64,000 nucleotides of DNA from Ziziphus jujuba (lineage: Eukaryota; Streptophyta; Magnoliopsida; Rosales; Rhamnaceae): contig NC_083385.1 of NCBI RefSeq assembly GCF_031755915.1, positions 15,211,001 to 15,275,000 on the forward strand, in the 5' to 3' direction. The position numbers were made by a program, and so were the translations under genes. Positions 34,630 to 45,390 of the stretch are shown here, piece by piece (position 1 is the first letter of the stretch; each line of letters starts with the position of its first letter). Under the pieces are notes generated by a model. That model did no database searches, was not told the DNA's origin, and worked only from the letters and a program-made list of their open reading frames with translations.

Positions 34630-37600
34630 AAGATGATTATCGATGGTGCATCGATAATTCCCGATTCACCATCGGTAATTACAGAAACGCTTTTTCGTAA
34701 CCAACAAATAAACCCTGGAAAAATTACCGACGGTTTCGTCGGTAATTTCCGAATGTGTACAGTCCATCAAGTTTTACCAATTTGTTGGGCCCCACAAGTT
34801 CCATAATGTGTGTTGAATGCAAAAACATGGCAAATAGGGATTCTAAAATTGTACTAAGGAGAGAAAATCCCAAAATTTCATAAAAGTATATCAAATTTTG
34901 TAAAACAATTTATGACTGTTCACCCTCGGTAATTCCCGAGGAAATCGTCGGTAACCACTAAATTCCTTCAGGAATAATTACCGACAATTTCGTCAGTAAT
35001 TCCCGAGGGTGTACAGTACATCATGTTTTGCCAATTTTTTGGACCCCACAAGGCCCCTAAGGTGTGCTGAATGAAAAAACATTCAAAAAATGGATTCTAT
35101 AATTGTACTAAGGAGAGAAAATCCCAAAATTTCATAAAAGTGTATCAAAGTTTGCAAAAAATAAGTATACTGTTCACCCTCGGGAAATTACCGACGAAAC
35201 TGTCGGGAAACAACAAATGCTATCTGGAAAAATTACCGACAGTTTCGTCGGTAATTTCCCGAGGGTGTACAGTACGTAATATTTTGCCAATTGTTTTTAC
35301 CCCACAAGGCCCCTAAAGTGTGTTGAATGAAAAAACATGCAAAACATGGATTTTATAATTGTACCAAGGAGAGAAAATCCCAAAATTTCATAAAAGTGTA
35401 TCAAAGTTTGCAAAAAATAAGTATACTGTTCACCCTCGGGAAATTACCGATGAAACTGTCGGGAAACTACAAATGCCCTCTGGAAAAATTACCAACAGTT
35501 TCGTCGGTAATTTCCCGAGGGTGTACAGTACATACTATTTTGCCAATTTTTTTTACCCCACAAGGCCCCTAAAGTGTGTTGAATGAAAAAACATGCAAAA
35601 CATGGATTCTATAATTGTACTAAGGAGAGAAAATCCCAAAATTTCATAAAAGTGTATCAAAGTTTGCAAAAAATAAGTATACTGTTCACCCTCGGGAAAT
35701 TACCGACGAAACTGTCGGGAAACTACAAATGCCCTCTGGAAAAATTACCGACAGTTTCGTCGGTAATTTCCCGAGGGTGTACAGTACATACTATTTTGCC
35801 ATTTTTTGGACCCCACAAGGCCCCTAAGGTGTGTTGAATGAAAAAACATGCAAAACATGGATTCTATAATTGTACTAAGGAGAGAAAATCCCAAAATTTC
35901 ATAAATGTTTATCCAAGTTTGCAAAAAATATGTATACTGTTCACCCTCGGGAAATTACCGACGAAACTGTCAGGAAACTACAAATGCCCTCTGGAAAAAT
36001 TACCGACAGTTTCCTCGGTAATTTCCCGAGGGTGTACAGTACGTATTATTTTGCCCATTTTTTTTTACCCCACAAGGCCCCTAAAGTGTGTTGAATGAAA
36101 AAACATGCAAAACATGGATTCTATACTTGTAGTAAGGAGAGAAAATCCCAAAATTTCATAAAAGTTTATCCAAGTTTGCAAAAAATACGTATACTGTTCA
36201 CCCTCAGGAAATTACCGACGAAACTGTCGGGAAACTACAAATGCGCTCTGGAGAAATTACCGACAGTTTCGTCGGTATGTTGCCGAGGGCGTACAGTACG
36301 TAATATTTTGCCAATTTGTTTTACCCCACAAGGCCCCTAAGGTGTGTTGAATGCAAAAACATGCAAAATTTGGATTCTATAATTGTGCTAAGGAGAGTAA
36401 ATCTCAAAATTTCATAAAAGCATATCAAATTTTGCAAAAAAATGACAACTGTTCACCCTCGCTAATTACCGAGGAAATCGTCGGTAATCCCAAAAAAAAC
36501 CCTCTGGAAAATTACCGATTGTTTTGTCGGTAATTACCGATGGTTTACAGTACATCAAATATTCCAGAGGTTATTACGGACGAATTATCATGCACTGTAG
36601 ACCCTCGGGAATTACCGACGAAACTGTCAGTAATTTTTCCAGAGGGCATTTGTAGTTTCCCGACAGTTTCATCGGGAATTACCGAGGGTGAACAGTATAC
36701 TTATTTTTTGCAAACTTTGATACACTTTTATGAAATTTTGGGATTTTCTCTCCTTAGTACAATTATAGAATCCATGTTTTGCATGTTTTTTCATTCAACA
36801 CACCTTAGGGGCCTTGTGGGGTAAAAAAAATTGGCAAAATTGTACGTACTGTACACCCTCGGGAAATTACCGACGAAACTGTCGGTAATTTTTCCAGAGG
36901 GCATTTGTAGTTTCCCGACAGTTTCATCGGTAATTTCCTGAGGGTGAACAGTATACTTATTTTTTGCAAACTTTGATACACTTTTATGAAATTTTGGGAT
37001 TTTCTCTCCTTAGTACAATTATAGAATCCATGTTTTGCATGTTTTTTCATTCAACACACCTTAGGGGCCTTGTGGGGTCCAAAATATTGGCAAAATATGC
37101 CGTACTGTACACCTTCGGGAATTACCGAAGAAACTGTCGGTAATTTTTCCAGAGGGCATTCGTAGTTTCCCGACGATTTCGTCGGGAAGTACCGAGGGTG
37201 AACAGTATACTTATTTTTTTGCAAACTTTGATACACTTTTATGAAATTTTGGGATTTTCTCTCCTTATTACAATTATAGAATCCATGTTTTGCATGTTTT
37301 TTCATTCAACACACATTAGGGGCCTTGTGGGGTCCAAAAAATTGGCAAAATATGCCGTACTGTACACCCTCGGGAATTACCGACGAAACTGTCGGTAATT
37401 TTTCCAGAGGGTATTTGTAGTTTACTGACGATTTTCCCGGGAATTACCGATGGTGAACAGTCATCAATTTTTTTGAAAAATTGGATACACTTTTATGAAA
37501 TTTTGGGATTTTCTCTCTGTAGTACAATTACAGAATCTCTGTTTTGCATGTTTTTGCATTCAACACATCTTACGGGCCTTGTGGGGTCCAAAAAATTGGT

Positions 37601-37745
37601 AAAATATAATGAACTGTACAACCTCGGGAATTACTGACGAAACTGTCGGTAAATTTGCCAGAGGGAATTTGGTGGTTACCGATGATTTACTCGGGAATTA
37701 CCGAGGGTGAACAGTTATTAGTTTTGTTGCAAAATTACCGATGAT
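34630..37745. repeat. Inverted array of about 256-bp units with internal hairpins
   Basis: Seven units run left to right (a landmark GAGAAAATCCC or variant at about 34860, 35117, 35373, 35629, 35884, 36139, 36394) and four run in the opposite direction (complement landmark at about 36739, 36995, 37250, 37508), with the turn at about 36560-36590. Spacing is 255-257 bases in the direct arm. Most units hold a palindrome of about 90 bp built on TACCGACGAAACTGTCGG and its complement, bounded by CCCTCGG and CCGAGGG. Open frames of 81-86 codons repeat in step with the units, but the frame carries no known motif. The array lies between the convergent 3' ends of the Ulp1 and transposase genes. Confidence 0.92.
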
Positions 37746-38027
37746 GCATTGGTCATTACCATTGGGCAGTAATATCATCCATGCAATAGTAAGAAACATA
37801 CAAACAACTGAACCAAAAATTGAAGACGGAATGATATGTTATCAAAACAATATGACAGATGAATTTGACAATAAAAGAACACATAAAGCCAACGTCTATT
37901 ACGCCAAAACACATGTTACGCGGTTGACCAACTAATTGCATTCCTGACTACATTTCATACACACGCATACCACATAACATGGCCTCATTGTCTGAATATA
38001 GCATCATGCGATTGATGGGAGTTCGTT
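37746..38027. other. Spacer between the inverted array and the transposase gene
   Basis: AT-rich sequence with no recognised gene; probably 3' flank of the transposase gene on the minus strand. Confidence 0.5.
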
Positions 38028-38212
38028 TCAGTGGTGCTGTTGGTTGTTAGTGCTATCAAGAGGTACGGCGGCGGAGCATGATCGGCTGGTGTGACCAACC
38101 TGTTTGCACCTCCCGCATCTATATTGATGACGCTCCTCTCCTTGAGATTGAATCCTCTTCTTTCTCGGTCTTCCTGACTGTTTGCTAATTTGAGGTGGAA
38201 GTACAACCTGGT
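38028..38212 (-). pseudogene. Displaced C-terminal part of the transposase gene
   Basis: Read on the minus strand in the frame used before the 71-bp duplication, this stretch continues NQVVLPPQISKQSGRPRKKR, then a CCHC zinc knuckle (CGRCKQVGHTSRSC) and a TGA at 38028-38030. MudrA proteins usually end in such a basic stretch and knuckle. The duplication removes it from the present product. Confidence 0.75.
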
Positions 38213-40732
38213 TTAAGACATCATTTGGAGCATGCCACTGACATTTATCTCCAAGTGGATATATGGTTTCCGAATATGCATAACGGAGTGAGTCAACTGA
38301 GTAATGCGCCGAGCAAAGGAAATATGGAGAAATATGTCGATGCTTACATGCTGCAATTTTATGTCAACTGAGTAATGCGCCGAGCAAAGGAAATATGGAG
38401 AAATATGTCGATGCTTACATGCTACAATTGCATGGACACAAGGAAATCCATCAATGTCAAATTCCTTGCATGAGCACGTCTTATTTTCTAAGTTAACAAC
38501 TCCAACGAACATGCCATGGCCAACAACTTGAAACTCATATAAGTTCATTGGCATAACACGTAAGCCTCTGCCATTATTTGAGCGGTCCTGCATGATTTTT
38601 TCCAACCAATTAGTAACAGGAGTTTGCATTGCAGCAGCGTTAGTTCGAGGTTCATACCACCACCTTTGCAAGACATCACGAATGTGATCTAGTAATGGCA
38701 AAACAGGTTTATCCCTAGCATCAATAAGCACAGAGTTCATGCTTTCTGCAATGTTAGTTGTCATTATGTTGTATCTATTGCCCGGAAAATGTGATCTAGC
38801 CCATTTTGAAGGACTTGCATCCTTGAGATATTGTACAGCTTCAATACTAACCCCTTCTAAAAGCTGCATGGCCTTATCAAAATCCTTAACAATATATGCT
38901 CTAGTTGCATCATTAAAAGTTGATATAATCGCGTTGACATTACCTTTAAACTTCTTAGCACGTAAATTTGTACCAAGATGATATGTGCAGTGGCCATGGT
39001 GATTATTAGGGAAAACTGTACGTATTGCTTTTGCAATGCTCTTGTGTCTATCCGATATAAAAGCTATATTCGGATCATCCCCAAATGCTTCTTTAAAGCT
39101 CTCAAAAAACCATGTGCAAGCCGCATCCGTCTCCCCAGGGCCTATTCCATAAGCAAGTGGATAAATTTGATTGTTCCCATCCAAACATGATGCAATATAT
39201 AACAAACCTCTATATCTATTCTTCAGTGTAGTTCCATCGACTACGACTCTCCGCATATGCTGGAACCCTCTAATGCTAGCTCCAAGTGCCATGAAAAAAT
39301 ATAAAAATCTGTTTTGATCATCAGTTTCAATTCGAGTAAACGTGCCCGGATTTTTGCTCTTCAAAATGTGACTCCATAAAGGAAGTTTTGCATATGAATC
39401 TTCTGGCGTGCCCCACAAACCCGATAGTGCAACTTCTTTAGCGGCCCATGCTTTGTTGTAGCTTATGTTTACTCCGTAATTAGAGCGAATGTCATGCACG
39501 ATATCTCGAGGTTTGTATTGCCTTGAAATCCCATCAAACATTGGCTGGATGATGTCTCTGATAACTGAACTTGTTGCTTGACGATGATCCCTTTTCATGA
39601 TATTTAAAGAGCAAATATGCTCATCTTTGAAGGCCCTAATCATGAAGGCCTTTGTATTATCACCATGTAGTTTGGTAGCACGCATTCGCCACACGCAATT
39701 GTCGTTTGCATATACAACCTCATATCGGACTCTATCCGACTTCTTGACCTTGAATTCAAAATTTCTCCTTAGTGCATAAAGACTAATCTTCTTCTGTAGC
39801 ACATTCTTACTCGCAAAGATTTGGTTGATTCGAATGATTTCATGGGCATTGACGGATGAGAAGCGATGGTTGACCCTACGTTCAGCCATGGTTGCCGTCG
39901 AATCCTGTCGAATGTCCAAATGGTTTTCGGTACAAGGAGAGGCAAGCACATAATCATTCACATTATCAATTGGAGTACTACCATAAGGAGACTCACCATG
40001 TCGACTATCACCAGCTGAAAGTCCCGAATGTTGGGTATGTAAAATGTCTCGTAACCCATCTTCACTATGATCAGTGTTGACCTCAACCTCAAATTGTTCA
40101 TCTTGATCATAATCATGTCCACGATATTCATTCAAATCATTAATTTCGAAGTGCTCGTTATCATGATCATGTTCCGCAGATTGCACATTGTTTTCACACA
40201 TTTGATTTTCAGAGAATCCAGGTTGAGTTTCCGGCACATGAATTTCGGTCGCTGGGGACTGCATGTCGGCATCAGAGGTACAAGTAGCTATCTCGGGAAC
40301 TGCAGATAGTGGGGCAATAGTCGTAAATCCTGAACTTGTAGGTATCCTATTCACCACACATCCAGCAGTATCAATACTCTTTGGAACCCTGGATAACACA
40401 TCAACAATAAGTGGAGATCTGTCTTGAGGTCTGTGTGAACTATACTCTTCTATAAAACTTTGTAGGTCTTCATCATTTTCCACAACGTACGGCTCACATG
40501 ACAAACACACATGGTATATGAACTTGAAGATTAATTGATGTTGTGTAGAATCTAAGTTGAGAGCGTTGTAGACAACATCTTCAAGTTCGGCCAACGTACA
40601 ATTCCTTTTGATACGTATAATCTTCATTCTTTGACGTTGGTATCTCCAGGTACCTTCAGAACATACACTCCATGTTCCATCGTAGAACAGTAAAACTGAA
40701 ATTTGTGACATTGAGCACAAAGAGTTTACCAA
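38213..40732 (-). CDS. MudrA-type transposase of the Mutator-like element, C-terminus out of frame
   Basis: The single open frame has 839 codons. After an N-terminal acidic region, residues about 300-440 form the Mutator DNA-binding domain (FEFKVKKSDRVRYEVVY; CVWRMRATK). The catalytic domain follows with acidic residues in VVVDGT (about 499), FISDRH (about 561) and NIAESMN (about 664), then a SWIM zinc finger CSCKEF..CVHA (about 756-770). After KHRHISPYFLCSAHYSVD the frame is lost at a 71-bp tandem duplication (38292-38433). The expected continuation lies in another frame down to a stop at 38028-38030, with GRPRKKR and a zinc knuckle CGRCKQVGHTSRSC. The enzyme would cut and rejoin the element ends. 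The start may be a later Met or follow an intron, as TTTCAG occurs at about 40700. Confidence 0.9.
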   Translation of the reverse strand: MVNSLCSMSQISVLLFYDGTWSVCSEGTWRYQRQRMKIIRIKRNCTLAELEDVVYNALNLDSTQHQLIFKFIYHVCLSCEPYVVENDEDLQSFIEEYSSHRPQDRSPLIVDVLSRVPKSIDTAGCVVNRIPTSSGFTTIAPLSAVPEIATCTSDADMQSPATEIHVPETQPGFSENQMCENNVQSAEHDHDNEHFEINDLNEYRGHDYDQDEQFEVEVNTDHSEDGLRDILHTQHSGLSAGDSRHGESPYGSTPIDNVNDYVLASPCTENHLDIRQDSTATMAERRVNHRFSSVNAHEIIRINQIFASKNVLQKKISLYALRRNFEFKVKKSDRVRYEVVYANDNCVWRMRATKLHGDNTKAFMIRAFKDEHICSLNIMKRDHRQATSSVIRDIIQPMFDGISRQYKPRDIVHDIRSNYGVNISYNKAWAAKEVALSGLWGTPEDSYAKLPLWSHILKSKNPGTFTRIETDDQNRFLYFFMALGASIRGFQHMRRVVVDGTTLKNRYRGLLYIASCLDGNNQIYPLAYGIGPGETDAACTWFFESFKEAFGDDPNIAFISDRHKSIAKAIRTVFPNNHHGHCTYHLGTNLRAKKFKGNVNAIISTFNDATRAYIVKDFDKAMQLLEGVSIEAVQYLKDASPSKWARSHFPGNRYNIMTTNIAESMNSVLIDARDKPVLPLLDHIRDVLQRWWYEPRTNAAAMQTPVTNWLEKIMQDRSNNGRGLRVMPMNLYEFQVVGHGMFVGVVNLENKTCSCKEFDIDGFPCVHAIVACKHRHISPYFLCSAHYSVDIKLQHVSIDIFLHISFARRITQLTHSVMHIRKPYIHLEINVSGMLQMMS
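38292..38433. repeat. 71-bp tandem duplication within the transposase gene
   Basis: Two adjacent copies beginning GTCAACTGAGTAATGCGCCG start at 38292 and 38363 and differ at about one base in the first 66. Being 71 bases, the duplication shifts the frame. Near-identity suggests it is young. Confidence 0.92.
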
Positions 40733-43528
40733 TTCAAAACATACTAAGTATCTACTTCTGCAATTGTAGAATCTTTGCTGGAAGGTTTAACTATAATCCT
40801 GAAGCAAAAGTAATGAAAAAATACAAATACATTTTTAGTAAATGAGTACATAAAATAAGCCAAACAATTATGTTATTAACGCCTACTGGAATAGCATTTT
40901 AAATACAAATACAAATGCATTTTCAGTAAATGAGTAAAGATAAAATAGGAATGCATTTTATGTAAATGAGTACAAATGCTGATTAAGGGAAAAATGTTGC
41001 CATATATGTACACATTTTTATATTTATAACACACCCTGTGAAATCTGATAGAAGGTACTAGCTGCTGGATAGAGAAGACAAACGAGTTTTGAGGACCCTA
41101 CAATGAGAACATGTTTCTTGGTACTAAAGTGCTACTAAAAAAGGAACCCTATTACCTAGCTTCGTAATCTTATACAATCTGAGATCTAATTACTTGAAGA
41201 TGACTGGCTTTTTTAAATTTAGTATTTGTAATATTTAACATAAATATATCGTTTTCATGTAGGTATATGAAATTGACTGATATGAAAATTGTAAAAGAAA
41301 GGAAACAAATATGGTAACAGTCTTTCCTGAAACAAAAATATGAAAGCCAAAAAAAAGAAAAAGAAAAAAAGTCATGGTTTGCAAGCCCCAATAATGAAAA
41401 TTACACTCATTAAATTTAAATGAAATTTTGTGTTCCAAAATCCAAGTCCAATTGAGTCATCCAAAATCTTGACTGGAAACCAATGATCTTATCTTTCCTA
41501 TAACCCTGAGGTGTTCCTTGTCAATTTGTAAATTGTCCCGCTTCACTCCTCCCAAATTCATTGTGAATTTGCTACACTTTAAGCCAGAAGTACTTGTCAA
41601 CTCATAAATCACACTCTCTGTCTAATAATTTCGCTCTGCAACTTTATTCTCCCATCTAGAACAACAACAAAAAATAATAATAATAATAATAATACACGGT
41701 TTCGGTGAATAATCCTTTTTGTGGAAATTACCAAAGTCATTTTTATTTTATTTTTTATTTTTTATTATTTTTTTTTTGTGGTACAAAGTTTTGACTTAAG
41801 GAGTCTTATTATTCGATCCTTTCCAATGCAGAAGGTACATATCCATGCTCCTTCGGCGAATTTTCACTTATCTGGTTAACTGGACAACAATTTTTCACCA
41901 TAACTGAATTGGAAATAAATAAATAAATAAATAAATTATGGGTTTGAAATTTGAAACCCAGCTGCTTTAGGGAAAAAAAAAAAAAAAGAAAGTTTTGTGG
42001 TCTTTTGGAGATGGTCCAGGCGAAAAACCTTTGCTCCTTTTCTTTATTCATTATTAAGTGGAGCTGTCAACAATGACCTTACATGTAAATTGGTAGGAAA
42101 ATAATGATCACTGAGACCATTTCCATATGAATTCTAGTAAATGTTATTTTTTTAATACAATATTGACTAATTAAATTCTTATTCTTAGGCTAATATATTT
42201 GACTTTATCTATCACCTATACGTAAAATATATTTTAGGAAATTTTTTTCGTAAAATCAATTAACAAAATTAATATGAAGTATATTGTATTTATTTTTTGG
42301 CTTACTTATTAAGCCATTTATGTTTACTATTGGGAGTTCATGATTTCAAAACATTAAGATGGAAAAAATTTATTATAAATGATAAAAAAAATTATGTAAA
42401 GAAGTAGCATAAAGCCAAATTATGTATATATATCCACATACCAGGTAATCGTTAACTCCGATCTGCAAAAACGTACAATTTAATTACATCCTTTTGAAGT
42501 GTATGGGCTCCACAATGAATATTTTCAGATGATGCAGGGAGAGTGAACTGAACTGAAGAGATTTTGGGATTTTCTGCAATGTTCGTCAATGCAAAGAAAG
42601 AAGGCTGAAAGGTACCCAACCAACAAAAGAGAAAGAGAGAGGAAGACACAGTATACATTTAATGTGGTAGCAGGACAGAAGTTAATGGGGTAGATAGAAA
42701 TGAGGGATGGTCAAAAAAGTTGTTTTAATATTATTACCTGTATTCGAGACAGTCAATGAGAAAACTGTTATTTTTACTTGACACTTTCATAGGTATCCAT
42801 GTATTTAAATAGTTTACAAAAGCCAGACAATTAATTCCCTCCTAACAAGTCTCATTTGGACATACTACCATGGAGCCATTCATGTAAAAGTGATTGATAC
42901 CATCCATTTAAATTATCATCCTTCCTTACACATCATATTGACACGAGAATCAAGTACAAAAACTAAAAACAAAATCTGAATATGGAAGAAATTGGATCCT
43001 TTCACAAATATGGAAGTTTCCTTTTTTTTTTTTTTTTCTTTTTTGTTTATTACATTTTGGTATCTTTTTTTCTACGAAAATCCAGCTGAACACAACTCTA
43101 TAATTCCTATGTTCCAAGATTATGTATAAGATTCGAAACATATTGGATACAAAGTCCTATAAGGTAGCAGACACGGCAAGACTTTGCTGGCATACCTCAT
43201 GCTGAACCAGAATCCTGATATCCCAAACAAAAATATATAAAAGAAAGAAAAAATTTGTGAAAAATTAAGTGAAAATTCAAACTCCAATGCCTGTTATCAA
43301 CTGGCCCAGCGTGAAGGATTCTTTTCACATATACCAGGTTAGGCCATCTGCCTCTGTGCTAATAAGCCTTTGCAATTCAAATTTTTTTATGATGCTGAAG
43401 AATGATGCCTAAAATTCACACAGCAGCATGCATCTCTAGCCGTCTTCGTGCTAAGATTTTCAAATTTGTTCAGAATGCTTTGAAGCAACCTGTGTGTCCA
43501 CCGTTCTTGTGTCATGCTTTCTCTTGCT
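40733..43528. other. 5' flank of the transposase gene inside the element
   Basis: I see no convincing gene in this AT-rich stretch. It probably contains the transposase promoter. Short minus-strand open frames at 41809-42051 and 42452-42658 show no family motif. Confidence 0.45.
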
Positions 43529-45170
43529 TCATCTCTTTGATCTAGATGTGCGGGTCTTTGTAGGATGCTTTACAGCATGCTCTTGGATGCCCAACACTAC
43601 ATTTTCATTGCTAGGGAGTTCAGGAGGGGCATCAGGCCATGGTGTGCGTTTTGATGGTACATTGACCTCCAGAGGAGGATCAATTATCCATCTGTAAAGA
43701 GACCACACTAATGTCAAATGCATGTGCATAGGAAGAGATTCTGCTAAATGAATTTTAATTAAATAGGCAATTGACTGTCATGATTTTTGTGTGTCAATGA
43801 TATATATTGAAATTTAGATGGCTTGATGAGGGGTGGGGGGAAAAAAAGCATTTCCATATGACAAAATTATTGACTAAAGGTAAAGATTTGCTGAACCAAA
43901 GTAAAATAAAAAGAAGCATGCTACATAAAATCATAGTACAATTATATAAGTCAATTGTTTAAAGGATTGTAGTCAAATTGCAAGTAAGAAAGCCCTTGGG
44001 AATGAGGTTAGAGGATTGAACAGAAATACATTGAAATGCCACACCAATACCACTTGACCACTTGAAACAATGCAATGACATTCACTTGAAAAGAGAAGTT
44101 GAGCATCATTGTCACATTCACAGGTAGGTTACTAATTTTAAGTTCTACCCATGTGTGATATTCAAAATCACAATTTCACAGCCACAATTTTATGCTTTGA
44201 AAATAAATTAGAGACGCATAGTACTTAGAAATTGAAGGATATAACAGCAGAAAGTTTAACATGACAAGATTATTACAAAACATTTCTACCAATTGTATAT
44301 GATCATTGGCACTGTTGACTCCATCTATGCTTCAAATTTTTTAAACAACCATGACAGCTTTCAGAATGCAAAAACCATATGCACTATAAAATGGAAAATG
44401 GATTGGAGACACAATAGGAAAGAAGATATGGTACCTGTAGGGCCAAACCATAACCGCCATTCACATCTTGCTCGAAATAAAGTAACTGGAAAATAAAGCA
44501 ATTAGATTATAAATTTAATGTCACACCAGCAACACAAAAGAAAATGCAGATGCAAAGCAAGAGAGAGAGAGATAGAGTTCATAGTCATCAAACATGGTAT
44601 ATAAACAATTTAAATGCAAAAATATGAAATATACATACCTTAAATTTGCTTTGTGCATTTGAAGTAACTCTTTCTATAATACCACACTCGGCTTGTTGCT
44701 CGTTGATTGTAACACCAAAGAAATGAGCATTTTGCTTATCCACCTGCAACAAAACAAAATCAATCAAACGAAAAATTCCAGAAAGAATGAAAGTCCATGA
44801 TAACAAACATGAAAGCACCTTTCCACTAACTGATGACAGAATGGAATGTATCCCTAGTTGGCTGTACTCCATCCAGCATCATATCATCATACATATCTCT
44901 TAGCAAGAAATGCCTACCACCACCGTTATTAAAAAAAAAAAAAAAAAAACCAGAACACAACTTTCACAATTTCTCTTTCACAATTTCTCCCAAAAAAAAA
45001 AAATTCCCAACACCACTAAAAGAAAATCAAAATTAGAGCTGTTGCCTACCTGTTGCTTCTGCTTCTGCTCCTAGGGCTCTCTAAAATCTTGCAGTTTTCT
45101 CTCTGAGTCGCCTCTTCACCATCTCCTTCAAAACGCGCAGTCTCCACGCTTACAATCCGGCCGATTCATG
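43529..45170 (-). pseudogene. Possible captured host-gene exons of unknown identity
   Basis: On the minus strand a series of exon-like pieces with good splice sites is visible: about 45050-45170 (probably leader, ending CAACAG|GTAGGC), 44819-44872 (starting ATG, MEYSQLGIHS), 44639-44743 (VDKQNAHFFGVTINEQQAEC), 44435-44485 and 43529-43691 (WIIDPPLEVNVPSKRTPWPD, ending TGA). The three middle exons are all phase 0. Joining to the last one in that frame gives an immediate stop, so either the order of splicing differs or the piece is broken. I do not recognise the protein. Its codon use and punctuation look like a host gene more than transposon DNA. It ends only about 140 bp from the right terminal repeat, so transcription would start near the element's edge. 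Confidence 0.4.
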
Positions 45171-45309
45171 AAAGGAAACAGAGGGCTCCTAAGGTCTGGT
45201 TATGGATAAAGAGATGGAGGGGAAAAGTCGAAGAAAGGAAAGAAAAAAACATATAAAAAAAATAAAAATAAAAACACATAAGGGTATTTTGGAATTTTAA
45301 AAGATTGGA

Positions 45310-45390
45310 GGGGTAGATCAAAAAAGAAATGAATTGAGGGGGTAAAATTCATGAAGCTCGGTCCTATGGGGGTATTAGGCCAAATTCCCC
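45310..45390 (-). repeat. Right terminal inverted repeat of the Mutator-like element
   Basis: Reverse complement of 28513-28593 with about six mismatches, ending at CCCC directly before TTATTGTAC (45391-45399). Confidence 0.92.

Larger units (their letters stand above)
28513..45390. mobile_element. 16.9-kb Mutator-like element with Ulp1 protease and MudrA genes
   Basis: The ends form inverted repeats of about 80 bp starting GGGGAATTTGGCC, and the flanks are a perfect 9-bp duplication TTATTGTAC (28504-28512, 45391-45399). Nine-base duplications and long terminal inverted repeats define Mutator-like elements. Inside, from left to right, lie a 150-bp tandem duplication, a captured CCCH-finger fragment (-), a Ulp1/DUF1985 gene (+), an inverted array of 256-bp units, a MudrA transposase (-), and spliced exons of unknown origin (-). 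Ulp1-bearing Mutator elements are known in plants (Kaonashi-type in Arabidopsis), but the combination with the inverted array looks unusual. The element lies in intron 2 of dead dehydrogenase copy 2. Confidence 0.93.

Noticed and set aside
35071..36340. Repeated 81-86 codon frames beginning MKKHAKHGFYNC
   Set aside because: They occur once per 256-bp repeat unit, in both arms of the inverted array, and vary freely at their ends. They reflect the repeat, not a gene family.
37985..38206. 73-codon minus-strand frame beside the transposase
   Set aside because: It is read in the wrong frame. The correct frame of the same DNA encodes the displaced zinc-knuckle end of the transposase.
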